Shown in pieces: positions 44,688-53,492 of a stretch of 64,000 nt of DNA (its first letter is position 1; each line of letters begins with the position of its first letter). Below the pieces are notes generated by a model, which worked only from the letters and a program-made list of their open reading frames with translations, made no database searches and was not told the origin of the DNA. A program made the translations under genes and the position numbers. The stretch comes from Schaalia vaccimaxillae DSM 15804 (GTDB taxonomy: Bacteria > Actinomycetota > Actinomycetes > Actinomycetales > Actinomycetaceae). The stretch is from contig NZ_ATUX01000008.1 of NCBI RefSeq assembly GCF_000420425.1, forward strand, positions 62,001-126,000, written 5' to 3'.

Positions 44688-45739
44688 TTTGCCTCCCGCG
44701 CCAATAGGTGCATGCTCATCGCATCCAGACGGCCGATCCAACGGCCCACAATATCGAGTTCGCACGGCGTTGAGTCGACCAGAGCCAGGTCGGGTTCAAG
44801 CAGGTCCACGCCAATCTGACCATCCTTGGGGATCAGCGGACTGGTCACCACGTCGGCAGCCAAGAGTTGAGCCGTGGCCAATCCGCAGGCCCGCAGTTCT
44901 CCTGGTAGCGCGGCGGCAGTGCGAGCGGCAATAGATAGGCCGACGCTGGTTTCCAACGCTGAAGAGATCACCACATCCAACCCGGTGTCTGCAGCAATCT
45001 GCAATGCTCGCGATGGGCCAGCCAAGGGCGCAACTTTAATGACCGCAATATCGGCGGCCTCGGCCCTGGCCACGGCGATGGGATCTTCCGCGCGTCGGAT
45101 TGACTCGTCGGCGGCAATAGGCACGTCAACTCGGCGCCGCACAGCTGCAAGGTCTTCAACCGTTGGGCAGGGCTGTTCGACGTATTCCAATCCCCCGACC
45201 TGGGCGGCAGCCGCATTGAGTTCGTTGATCGATGCAACGGCCTCATCTTTATCCCACGCGGCGTTGGCATCGACGCGGAGCCTCGCTGTACTGCCGACGG
45301 TTGAATACAGGGCGTCGGCCACTGCTTCAATGCGCTCCACGTCTTGGGCGAGGCTGGATCCGGGGTCTGCAACCTTGACTTTGGCGGTAGCGCACTCGCC
45401 CGAGGCTACAACCCTTTCGTAAGCAGCTTCAGGGCTTTGCACGGGGATCGTCACGTTGACGGGCACACGGTCGCGGATCGGCGCGGGCACGCCCTCGCGT
45501 GCTTCTTCGAGGGCGGCGCGCAGCCACAGTGCGGACTCGGCGGCCTCGTAATCCCAAAATGGCGCGGCCTCTCCCCAGCCGGCTGAGCCGCGCAGTAACA
45601 GTCCGTCGCGGCTAGTGACGCGGCGGAAGCGCGTGGTCATGGGGATTGAATAGACGAGCAGGGCCTCAATTCCGTCGAGGGCTCGGCGCACGTGCGTCGG
45701 CAGGGAGTCGAGGTTGATGCGAGTGAGTTGAGCGGTCAT
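44684..45739 (-). CDS. menC: o-Succinylbenzoate synthase
   Basis: 351-residue enolase-superfamily dehydratase that makes o-succinylbenzoate. Barrel motifs in order: TAKVKV with the catalytic lysine, RLRVDANAAWD, EYVEQPC, PIAADES and the second lysine in AVIKVAPLAG. AGGAC precedes ATG 45739, which overlaps the stop of the GH42-like gene. Coupled to menD downstream. Confidence 0.95.
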   Translation of the reverse strand: MTAQLTRINLDSLPTHVRRALDGIEALLVYSIPMTTRFRRVTSRDGLLLRGSAGWGEAAPFWDYEAAESALWLRAALEEAREGVPAPIRDRVPVNVTIPVQSPEAAYERVVASGECATAKVKVADPGSSLAQDVERIEAVADALYSTVGSTARLRVDANAAWDKDEAVASINELNAAAAQVGGLEYVEQPCPTVEDLAAVRRRVDVPIAADESIRRAEDPIAVARAEAADIAVIKVAPLAGPSRALQIAADTGLDVVISSALETSVGLSIAARTAAALPGELRACGLATAQLLAADVVTSPLIPKDGQIGVDLLEPDLALVDSTPCELDIVGRWIGRLDAMSMHLLAREAK

Positions 45740-47286
45740 TGGACCGTCCTCGTCTGGGCGACGACGAGCGCCGACCTGGGAGCCAGCAGGACGTGTCCAG
45801 TGCACTCTGCTCCAGACATTAAGTCAGTGCCGCTAATTCCGGACAGTTCGCGGGCTTTGTCGCCGTGATTGAGCAGGAAGAGGATGTTTCCTCGACGTTG
45901 GGCTTCAACTCCATCGGGCAACTCGGCGAGGACGGGTTGGAGTCGGGCGTGGGCGGCTAACACCCGCACGAGGGCAGCACGCGAAACAGCGTTCAAGTCA
46001 CAGGCTGCATACCACGCTGCGCCACCTCCTGTATCGGATCGGCGTCGTGTAACTGCAGGTCGGCCGGCGAGGTCAGCGCCCGCGCCTCGCCCATCGTAGG
46101 TGGCCACTATGTCGATGTTCGCTGGCCACAAGGGGTTGGGGTCGTCCGGGTCAATACCGTGGCCAACGGGCAAGATGTCCTCAACCCACGTTCCGGCGCG
46201 CAAGTCTGGCATGGGGGTCGCGATTGCATCAAGGGCACGCAGGAGTGGCGAAGAGTCCGAGGTCAGGCCGATCCATGTTTGCGCTGCGGGGGTTCCCACT
46301 GCTCGAGTCAGCCGATTGACGAGGACGGCCGACGCATCATCTGCCCAGGCACTTCGTGCTGGGTGATCGGCGCTCGCTGTGCAACCGACGACACGCACGC
46401 CCAATAGCGTCTTGAGCGAACCAAGGTAGCCGCCCCTGACGGTTTTTCCTTCCGGGCTGACCGTTCCGGTTGGGCCTTCCACGAGTATCTGGGACCCTGC
46501 CTCCACGGCGCGAGCCAAATTTCGGGCGAAGACTGGGTCGTCTACCGCGACTGCTGGAACGATCACCAGCTTGTAGCCGTCTAAACCAGCATCACGGGCC
46601 ACAATATCTGTGGCGAAGCCCGCTTCCCACAAGGTCCGGTGCCACGCTTGGGCCCTCTCCTGGTGGCGAGCAGAATCGGAGTCGACAACAATGGCGACGT
46701 CGGCCTCGTATGTCTGGCCTTCAACCGAGCCCAGCCGTGCCAACGCACGAACTAGGTCCACGGTTTCTCGCCAAGAGCGCGAGACTCGGCCGACCTCGGA
46801 CACCGAATCTGGGGGGATCATCCCTAGGACCCGTCGGCTTGCTGTCCTCGCGGATTCTGAGGCAACGCTCTTTGCGACTGTTCCAGCTGCTGCGCTGAGG
46901 TTCGCGGAGTCGGCATGAGCTTCGGCCCCACCCAAGATGACCGCACCGTCATTCTGCGCAACTTGAGGGATGAGCACTCCGTCGGTACCACGAGCGATCA
47001 GCGCCATAGTCCACAGCAGCCGTTGCCCCGGTCGGGCGGGGGGCGAAGGGAACTTGACGAGCCAACGCAGTCCGCCTCGCTGGCCGCGGGTTCGGTCGCC
47101 AATCCATGCCAGGCTGTGAGCTGTCGCAGGATCAGCCGGATCGACCTGCGCCTCGACGATCAGACTCGAATCGAGGTCGAGTGAGGTCGGTTCGAGGACA
47201 ATATCGTCTTCGAACCTTAGCTCGTCATTGCCTTGGCATGAGTGGATTGTCAGAGGCCAGAAAGCCTGCGGTGCTGTGTGCGCCAT
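45736..47286 (-). CDS. GH42-like protein lacking a functional catalytic barrel
   Basis: 516 residues. Residues ~180-500 resemble the trimerisation and C-terminal domains of GH42 beta-galactosidases (YEADVAIVVDSDS, GYKLVIVPAVAV, RGGYLGSLKTLLGVRV, GNILFLLNHGD). Residues ~72-145 match only the end of the barrel (ARPGQRLLWTMALIARGTDG). The first ~70 residues replace the rest of the barrel, so the acid/base motif is missing and the nucleophile region reads WLVKFPSP, with Lys-Phe where GH42 has Glu. Probably no glycosidase activity. It is the first gene before menC and menD, coupled to menC by ATGA. TAGGCT ends 7 bases before ATG 47286, suggesting a leaderless start. Function unknown. Confidence 0.7.
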   Translation of the reverse strand: MAHTAPQAFWPLTIHSCQGNDELRFEDDIVLEPTSLDLDSSLIVEAQVDPADPATAHSLAWIGDRTRGQRGGLRWLVKFPSPPARPGQRLLWTMALIARGTDGVLIPQVAQNDGAVILGGAEAHADSANLSAAAGTVAKSVASESARTASRRVLGMIPPDSVSEVGRVSRSWRETVDLVRALARLGSVEGQTYEADVAIVVDSDSARHQERAQAWHRTLWEAGFATDIVARDAGLDGYKLVIVPAVAVDDPVFARNLARAVEAGSQILVEGPTGTVSPEGKTVRGGYLGSLKTLLGVRVVGCTASADHPARSAWADDASAVLVNRLTRAVGTPAAQTWIGLTSDSSPLLRALDAIATPMPDLRAGTWVEDILPVGHGIDPDDPNPLWPANIDIVATYDGRGAGADLAGRPAVTRRRSDTGGGAAWYAACDLNAVSRAALVRVLAAHARLQPVLAELPDGVEAQRRGNILFLLNHGDKARELSGISGTDLMSGAECTGHVLLAPRSALVVAQTRTVQ

Positions 47287-47361
47287 GGCCTCTAGCCTAG
47301 TCGGGGTCGCTTCAAAGCTGGGCTTGGCAAGGTGTTGCTTTGGTGCTCAAGTCCTCGGAGA

Positions 47362-47409
47362 GTTGTGAGTTGGGCCGAGGCCGGGGTTGTGAGTTGGGTC
47401 GAGGACGGC
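47362..47409 (+). repeat. Two tandem 24-bp direct repeats
   Basis: GTTGTGAGTTGGG(C/T)CGAGG(C/A)CGG occurs at 47362 and again at 47386, 24 bases apart with two differences. It lies in the 277-base divergent gap between the GH42-like gene and menB. Role unknown. Confidence 0.7.
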
Positions 47410-47464
47410 CCGGCTCGTCTGCAAATCGCCCCCTGGGAATGTATGGGCTCTGTAAAGCACGCTT

Positions 47465-47530
47465 GGGCGTCCCTCGCGGAAGTTTTGGGCGTCCCTCGCC
47501 AAACTTATGGGCGTCCCTCGCGGATGAGGG
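47465..47530. repeat. 22-bp intergenic repeat array D (three units)
   Basis: Units begin at 47465, 47487 and 47509, each GGGCGTCCCTCGC, with exact 22-base spacing; the first ends GGAAGTTTT as in array A. Unlike the other arrays it sits in a divergent promoter gap, about 35 bases before menB, and follows no gene's 3' end. Confidence 0.9.
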
Positions 47531-47563
47531 CTGCACCGCAACCGGGAAAGTAGGCTAGCTCCC

Positions 47564-48544
47564 ATGAGTGCACTGCCTTTCGTATCCGACACCTTCGATC
47601 CAACCCGCTGGCGTGAAGTCGGGGGCTTCGACTTAACAGACCTGACCTATCACCGCGGAATCAGCCGCGGCCTCGCCCTCGACGGACGCCCAGAAGGAGC
47701 CGACATGCCGGTGGTCCGCATCGCATTCGACCGGCCCGACATCCGCAACGCCTTCCGGCCTCACACGGTCGACGAACTGTACCGATGCCTCGACCACGCG
47801 CGCATGACCAGCAACGTTGCCGCGATTATCCTGACGGGAAACGGCCCCTCCCCCAAAGACGGCGGCTATTCCTTCTGCTCAGGGGGAGACCAGCGTGTGC
47901 GCGGTAACGACGGATACAGGTACGAGGTCGAGGGCGCAGACGAGTCAGCCGAAACCGCGCAACGCCGCGAACAAGTGGATCCAGCGCGCGCGGGGCGCCT
48001 GCACATCCTCGAAGTGCAGCGGCTCATCCGCACCATGGGCAAGGTTGTCATTGCTGCTATTCCAGGCTGGGCCGCAGGAGGCGGCCATTCTCTGAACGTT
48101 GTTGCTGATCTGTCCGTTGCCTCCCTGGAACACGCGGTCTTTATGCAAACTGACGCCAACGTTGGGTCCTTTGATGCCGGTTACGGGTCAGCGCTGTTGG
48201 CCAGGCAGGCTGGGGATAAGCGAGCGCGCGAGATCTTCTTCCTCGCGGAGCGTTACGACGCAGAAACTGCCGAGCGCTGGGGCGTGGTTAATCGGGCAGT
48301 TCCCCACGCTGATCTGGAAAAGACTGCCTTGGAATGGGCGGCGACGGTTGCGACGAAGTCACCCCAGGCAATCCGGATGCTCAAGTTTGCTTTCAACTTG
48401 GCCGATGACGGTATGGCAGGTCAGCAGGTGTTCGCCGGTGAGGCCACTCGCATGGCCTACATGACGGCCGAGGCGCAGGAAGGCCGCGATGCTTTCTTGG
48501 AACACCGCGCACCCAAGTGGGATGCATACCCGTACTACTACTGA
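47564..48544 (+). CDS. menB: 1,4-Dihydroxy-2-naphthoyl-CoA synthase
   Basis: 326-residue crotonase-fold enzyme that closes the second ring of menaquinone. Hallmarks: FDRPDIRNAFRPHTVDEL, GGYSFCSGGDQRVRG, PGWAAGGGHSLNVVADL, ANVGSFDAGYGSALLARQ and the C-terminal EGRDAFLEHRAPKW. No ribosome site is visible; TAGGCT (47551-47556) ends 7 bases before ATG 47564, indicating a leaderless message. Confidence 0.97.
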   Translation: MSALPFVSDTFDPTRWREVGGFDLTDLTYHRGISRGLALDGRPEGADMPVVRIAFDRPDIRNAFRPHTVDELYRCLDHARMTSNVAAIILTGNGPSPKDGGYSFCSGGDQRVRGNDGYRYEVEGADESAETAQRREQVDPARAGRLHILEVQRLIRTMGKVVIAAIPGWAAGGGHSLNVVADLSVASLEHAVFMQTDANVGSFDAGYGSALLARQAGDKRAREIFFLAERYDAETAERWGVVNRAVPHADLEKTALEWAATVATKSPQAIRMLKFAFNLADDGMAGQQVFAGEATRMAYMTAEAQEGRDAFLEHRAPKWDAYPYYY

Positions 48545-48706
48545 GCAGTACCCGTACTCCTACTGAGTAGGCCAGGGGTTCGGTCGGCTAGCATCACGGG
48601 CTCCATCTGGGCCTGACACGAAGTGGTGCGTAAGAGGAGTGTGCCGGGAAGGAAACGTCGTCTGGCGTAGTACTTCGTGCGCAAAGACGAGGGCGCGCCG
48701 CAGCTT

Positions 48707-48728
48707 CGGCGTCCCTCGCGGAGAACGG
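48707..48728 (-). repeat. Single 22-bp repeat unit (locus E) with purine tract
   Basis: GGCGTCCCTCGCGGAGAAC is one degenerate unit, followed by a GGGGAAG-rich tract (48730-48752) up to the stop of the convergent L,D-transpeptidase gene. Same polarity relative to that gene as arrays A and B. Nothing else is seen in the 211-base gap 48545-48755 apart from a duplicated AGTACCCGTACTCCTACTGAG-like stretch at the menB stop. Confidence 0.7.
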
Positions 48729-48755
48729 AGAGGGGAAGGGGAAGGGAGGAAGCGG

Positions 48756-50354
48756 TTAGTGGTGGGTGACGACGGCGGTGCCCAACTCGTTCCAGTCGTA
48801 CATCCACTTCGCCTCACCTACAGGCAAGTTGATACAACCGTGCGATGTCCGGTCTGAACCAATACCAAACTGAGACACCCAGGGTGCGCCGTGCATCGCG
48901 TAAGACCCCGTGAAGTAGGAAACCCACGGCACATCCTTTGCGCAATATGGCCACTCCGGGGTGCACCCCATATCCTGTTTCTGGTACTTCAAGTACACGT
49001 GGTAAGTGCCAGTCACAGTCTCGTATCCCGGTCCACCGTGATTCATCGCCACCGGTCCATGTACCACAGTCTGACCCTCGTAGGCGGTCAGAGTTGAAGC
49101 TGACAGATTGATATCCACCCACTTCTCACCCTCGTGCATGGGATAGACATATCCCTCATGCCCAGCCATCACCGGCTTGTCCTCAAACTCCGGTTCGACA
49201 TCCTCGTAGTCGAAGTCTCCTTCATAAGGCTTGCCTGCCGACACCGCGGCCACGATCTCATCGCGAACCTCCTCAGCGTTTATCACCCGCAGGCCTTTGG
49301 TTCCCGGGATGGACTCGACCAAAACTTCACCCGCGGCATTGACATTGCGAACACCGGGTTTGGCGGGCACATTCGTTGACTCGGCCGTTGCCTCAACCCA
49401 CTCGCTCACCTTCTGAGGATCAACCGCGACCGACGCCACTGTAGAAGCGTTGCCAGAGACTACGGTCTGGACAGCAACAGGCTGGGCCTGTGCAGAACCC
49501 GCACCTGCTTTGTCTACATCCCCAGACTGTGCCTTGTCCGCTGACTGATCCTCACCACCGGACTGATTCGCATCAGAGGACTGCCTACTTTCCTGACCAG
49601 CTGGATCATCGATCACCGGCTTGGGGAACACGATCCAGCCGGCTTTCGTCGCCGCATCGGCCTCGAAGGTATCAATGCCATCCGTAACAGTCACAGCGGA
49701 AGCAACCAATTTGTTCGCTTCAGCAGCCAAAGCCTTTGCTTGCTCATCAGTGACAGTTGGCTGCACATCCTGCGCATCAAGCTCATGGGTTGACGCCACC
49801 AACTGTGCGCCAGCATCCACCGCGATCTTCTTCAATTCGCCAGCATCAATACCCTTGCCAGGAACCCCTGGCGACACTGTGAAAGACACTCCATCAGAGG
49901 AAAGAACAGGCTGAGCCTGAACTACTGCAGGCCCCGCGTGGCGCGCCAATTCCTCGGCCCGCTCAGCGATGGTCGCGTCATCAACTGACACAACAACGGG
50001 AGTCTGCGTGGCCGAAACCAGCGCAGTAAAACGCTTCAAAACCGACGAGTTTGCGGCAAAGACTGCGTCAGCCGTTTGGACTTCATCAACTTTGACACCC
50101 AAGTCGGTCAGAGAAAACTGCGTGTCAACCCCGGCCACATCAACGGTGACTAGGGTGTCTTTGGCACGTTGAGCAATCTGGGCTTCAACCTCGGCGCGCG
50201 TCAGGCCTGACACGGATTCGCCTGCAACGCTCGTGCGAGGCAAGGCCACGTCGTCGTAGTGCAGTGCGTAGGCCGTTCCGCCTCCGACGAGGCCGAGGGT
50301 GACGACGGCTGCTGCGCCGCCGATCCACAGTTTCAAAGATCCATCAATGGGCAT
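48756..50354 (-). CDS. L,D-transpeptidase, copy 1
   Basis: 532-residue cell-wall enzyme anchored by one N-terminal helix (residues ~8-30). A YkuD catalytic domain at the C-terminus has GSYAMHGAPW and SHGCINLP with the catalytic Cys. Two repeated wall-binding (YoeB/VanW-like) domains precede it, each beginning near YDDVALPRTSVAGESVSGLT-type text, separated by a Ser/Gln/Asp-rich linker around residues 260-300. It makes 3-3 peptidoglycan cross-links or attaches proteins. AGGA lies 7 bases before ATG 50354. Paralogue of the next gene upstream; 80 bases separate them. Confidence 0.92.
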   Translation of the reverse strand: MPIDGSLKLWIGGAAAVVTLGLVGGGTAYALHYDDVALPRTSVAGESVSGLTRAEVEAQIAQRAKDTLVTVDVAGVDTQFSLTDLGVKVDEVQTADAVFAANSSVLKRFTALVSATQTPVVVSVDDATIAERAEELARHAGPAVVQAQPVLSSDGVSFTVSPGVPGKGIDAGELKKIAVDAGAQLVASTHELDAQDVQPTVTDEQAKALAAEANKLVASAVTVTDGIDTFEADAATKAGWIVFPKPVIDDPAGQESRQSSDANQSGGEDQSADKAQSGDVDKAGAGSAQAQPVAVQTVVSGNASTVASVAVDPQKVSEWVEATAESTNVPAKPGVRNVNAAGEVLVESIPGTKGLRVINAEEVRDEIVAAVSAGKPYEGDFDYEDVEPEFEDKPVMAGHEGYVYPMHEGEKWVDINLSASTLTAYEGQTVVHGPVAMNHGGPGYETVTGTYHVYLKYQKQDMGCTPEWPYCAKDVPWVSYFTGSYAMHGAPWVSQFGIGSDRTSHGCINLPVGEAKWMYDWNELGTAVVTHH

Positions 50355-50364
50355 AGTTAGATCC

Positions 50365-50403
50365 TAAATAAACAGGGCTCCCTCGGGAACCCGAGGGAGC
50401 CCT
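50365..50403 (-). terminator. Strong terminator between the two L,D-transpeptidase genes
   Basis: Arms 50374-50387 and 50390-50403 are a perfect 14-bp inverted repeat (AGGGCTCCCTCGGG). On the minus strand it is followed by TGTTTATTT. It ends the upstream copy 2 message, so copy 1 needs read-through or its own promoter. Confidence 0.88.
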
Positions 50404-50434
50404 ATTGACGTGAGATGCGCCGCTTATTCCCCTC

Positions 50435-51877
50435 TTAGTAGTGAGAAACGACGACTGTGCCCATCTCCGACCAGTCATAAATGAACTTGGCGGCATCCAC
50501 CTGCATATTGACACAGCCGTGAGATCCACCTGGCCCCGACCAACCGAAGGACGACCTCCACGGGGCACCGTGGAAAGCATAGGAGCCGGTGAAGTAGGAA
50601 ACCCACGGCACATCCGGCGTCACATACTTGGAGCCGTCTACGTTCAGTCCGCGCATCGTCTGCTTCTGGTACTTCAGGTAGACGTGGTAGGTGCCCGTCA
50701 CGGTAGGAGTCTCGGGCGCTCCCGGGACCATATAGAAGGGGCCACCCACTGCCTTGCCGCCCTCGTATGCGGTCACAGTGTTGCTAGAAAGGTTGAGGTC
50801 GATCCATTTTTCGCCTTCGCCCGCCTGGTAAACCAGGTTCTCCGAACCTTCGGCCACACGGCGTTCCTCATACTCGGGTTTGACCTCGTCGTAGTCGAAA
50901 TCCCCAGTGAAGGATTGGCCTGAAGTCAAAGCTGCCACAACTGCCTCGGCAACCTTGTCCGCGTTATTCACGCTCCAACCCGACACGCCTTCCTTGGCAA
51001 CAGACAAAACTTTGCCTTCGGAATTGACGTTGTTAATGCCCTTAGTGGCCTCAACATTGCTGGCTGCGGCAGTCTTTTTCACCCATTCAGTGATCTTTGT
51101 CGAATCGAATGAGGGGTCAGCCAGCGTTCCATCATCGGCTTGCGAGATAGACACCCACGATGCTTTATCTGCAGCGCTTGCTGTGAACTCTTCAATGCCG
51201 TCAGAAATGACCACATCTAAAGCAACCAAAGCATTTGCGCGGTCGGCAACCGCTTTCGCATTCTCGGTTGTGACGGTAGGTGAAATCTCTTCAGCCTCGA
51301 TGGTGACAGCCGCCGAAGCCAGAGACTGGGCAGCACCCTGCAAGACCTTGGCCACAGCCTCTCGGGATGCACCTGAGCCTGTCACAGCCTGCGTTGCTAC
51401 GAAAGATGCGCCATCTTCAGACGGAGACACTGCAGCATCTTTGACGTCTGAACCTGCGGCCTCGTTGACCTTGTCTGTGAACGCCTCGAGCGCTTCGTTG
51501 TCGTGAAGGAGCACGGGCTCAACCGAGTTCTTAGAAAAGATCGCAGAAATCTGAGAACCGAAGGACTTATTTGCTTTGAAAACCTCATCCGCAGTGGCAT
51601 CCGCATCCACGGAAACGCCGCCCTCGGCCAGAGTTGTTTCAACCGACTGTTCGTTCAAAGACACGGTGACTACGGTTTGGGCGACACGGTCGTTGATATG
51701 CGCCTCGACCTGGTCACGCGTCATCCCCTGAACCGATGTGCCGGCAACGGACACGCCAGGCAGAGCTTTGTCCTTGTAGTTCACGGCGTAGGCCGCCATA
51801 GAACCGACGACGAGCAGGACCAGTGCCACAGCGGCACCGATCGCCCATTTCACCTTGGATGACAGTGTTTTCAACAT
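50435..51877 (-). CDS. L,D-transpeptidase, copy 2
   Basis: 480-residue paralogue of the adjacent transpeptidase. Same plan: one N-terminal helix (AIGAAVALVLLVVGSMAAYA), two wall-binding repeats and a YkuD domain with GSYAFHGAPW and SHGCVNMQ. It lacks the long Ser/Gln linker of copy 1. ATG 51877 is chosen because the protein then begins MLKTLSSKVKW directly before the helix. A -10-like TAGCAT (51891-51886) ends 8 bases upstream, so a leaderless start is likely. Divergent from menE by 200 bases. Confidence 0.92.
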   Translation of the reverse strand: MLKTLSSKVKWAIGAAVALVLLVVGSMAAYAVNYKDKALPGVSVAGTSVQGMTRDQVEAHINDRVAQTVVTVSLNEQSVETTLAEGGVSVDADATADEVFKANKSFGSQISAIFSKNSVEPVLLHDNEALEAFTDKVNEAAGSDVKDAAVSPSEDGASFVATQAVTGSGASREAVAKVLQGAAQSLASAAVTIEAEEISPTVTTENAKAVADRANALVALDVVISDGIEEFTASAADKASWVSISQADDGTLADPSFDSTKITEWVKKTAAASNVEATKGINNVNSEGKVLSVAKEGVSGWSVNNADKVAEAVVAALTSGQSFTGDFDYDEVKPEYEERRVAEGSENLVYQAGEGEKWIDLNLSSNTVTAYEGGKAVGGPFYMVPGAPETPTVTGTYHVYLKYQKQTMRGLNVDGSKYVTPDVPWVSYFTGSYAFHGAPWRSSFGWSGPGGSHGCVNMQVDAAKFIYDWSEMGTVVVSHY

Positions 51878-52077
51878 CAGTGGACATGCTACTGGGGGCC
51901 TCGGGTGCTTTCTAGGCAAGCACGTGTCCTGGGGGTGCGCAATCAGACACATCCACCGGCCCAGGGCGTTAAAAATCTTTACCCCGATGTCACTTTCGAC
52001 GCCAAGCCGCCGTACCCTATGCCTTGTTACTGCTGTTCGAGGGCGTTTGACGCGCCCGAAACCCCAGGAGGTCGGTC

Positions 52078-53397
52078 ATGTCCACGCCCCGAATGTTGGT
52101 TGTTCCCGGAGGAACTTCCATCGGAGCCGTCGCCCTGGCCAACGCCTCCATCCACAAAATCGTGGAGCTGTGGGAAGAACGACAAGAAGAACCCGATCAT
52201 CCGGCGCCCCACACCATCACAGTCCTACGCGACCCCAATGAAGCGGCCGTCAATACTCTGCGCAATTCCCAGGCCACGCCCCAGGAGGCTTTCCCCGCCG
52301 ACAAATACCCTGAACTCCAAGAGAGACTCGCGGACCCGCATTTCTTCGACGGGATCGATCTCATCGTCCCCACGTCGGGCTCTTCGGCAGGAGTCCCCCG
52401 CCTCGTCGGCCTCTCGATCGACGCTCTCATCGCCTCAGCCAGAGCGAGCGAGGCCGCCCTCGACGGTCCTGGCCGCTGGATCTTGGCGCTACCGACCCAT
52501 CACATTGCGGGCGTCATGGTGCTGTTGCGCGCAGCTGTGGCGGGAACCAACCCCCAATTCGTTGACACCTCCAACGGCTTCAACCCAGCGGACATGCTTC
52601 CTGCCATCAACGGCGCAACCCAGGACGTGGACACGCCCTCGTACACATCTTTGGTGCCGACCCAGCTCGCTGCCTGTTTGGATGCTGGCGACGAGGTCGT
52701 GGCGGCATTGACGAGGCTGTCCGCAGTCCTCGTTGGCGGATCAGCAATCGACGCTGACCTGCTGACTTCGGCCCGCGAGCGCGGTATCAACGTGGTGACC
52801 ACCTATGGGATGACGGAAACCTGCGGCGGCTGCGTCTATGACGGTTTCGCTCTGCCCGGTGTGACTGTGCGCGCGGTGGATCGTGATGGCCGCTCACGTA
52901 TCGCAATCTCTGGGCCGACACTCATGACCCGCTACTTGGAAGGCGAATCTCCCACTTTTGACGAGGACGGGCGGCGCTGGCTCCTCACCGGCGACGTCGG
53001 TTCCATCCGCGCTTCCGGCCAGCTGGTTGTTGAAGGGCGGGCAGACGATGTCATCGTTTCTGGAGGTTTATCGATCTCTCCGCAGCAAGTTCGCGCCCCC
53101 ATCGTTGCTTCTGGCGAGGTAACCGATGCCTGGGTCATTGGGACGCCGGACGAGAAGTGGGGCCAGGTTGTCACTGCCGTCGTTGTCACCACGCCTCCGA
53201 CCAACGCCGACGAAATGGACGCTTTGGGAACACGCGTTCGCGAGGCCGCAGCTAGCGTTGTTGGCCGCGTGCAGGCTCCACGGCGAGTTGTCGTTGTTGA
53301 CGCCTTGCCTATGACTGACCTTGGCAAGGTTGAGCGCGCAGCTACCATGGAGCTCGCCGAGGCCGCGCGCGGGACAATTCGAGACTGGTGGCGCTAA
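52078..53397 (+). CDS. menE: o-Succinylbenzoate--CoA ligase
   Basis: 439-residue AMP-forming ligase activating o-succinylbenzoate. ANL-family motifs: VPTSGSSAGVPR (P-loop; the usual Thr-Lys end is altered to Val-Pro-Arg), TYGMTETCGGCVYDG, WLLTGDVGSI and the hinge EGRADDVIVSGGLSISP, with the C-terminal lysine in LPMTDLGKVER. AGGAGG lies 7 bases before ATG 52078. Followed by menA after 95 bases. Confidence 0.93.
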   Translation: MSTPRMLVVPGGTSIGAVALANASIHKIVELWEERQEEPDHPAPHTITVLRDPNEAAVNTLRNSQATPQEAFPADKYPELQERLADPHFFDGIDLIVPTSGSSAGVPRLVGLSIDALIASARASEAALDGPGRWILALPTHHIAGVMVLLRAAVAGTNPQFVDTSNGFNPADMLPAINGATQDVDTPSYTSLVPTQLAACLDAGDEVVAALTRLSAVLVGGSAIDADLLTSARERGINVVTTYGMTETCGGCVYDGFALPGVTVRAVDRDGRSRIAISGPTLMTRYLEGESPTFDEDGRRWLLTGDVGSIRASGQLVVEGRADDVIVSGGLSISPQQVRAPIVASGEVTDAWVIGTPDEKWGQVVTAVVVTTPPTNADEMDALGTRVREAAASVVGRVQAPRRVVVVDALPMTDLGKVERAATMELAEAARGTIRDWWR

Positions 53398-53492
53398 GAG
53401 GTTAGCTCTGAGTCGCAACCATGCCTGGTGGTTCGCGCGAGCCTGCTCAAGTTTGAGTAAGGCGCAGCAGGCTAGAGATGCAGGAGGGGACA

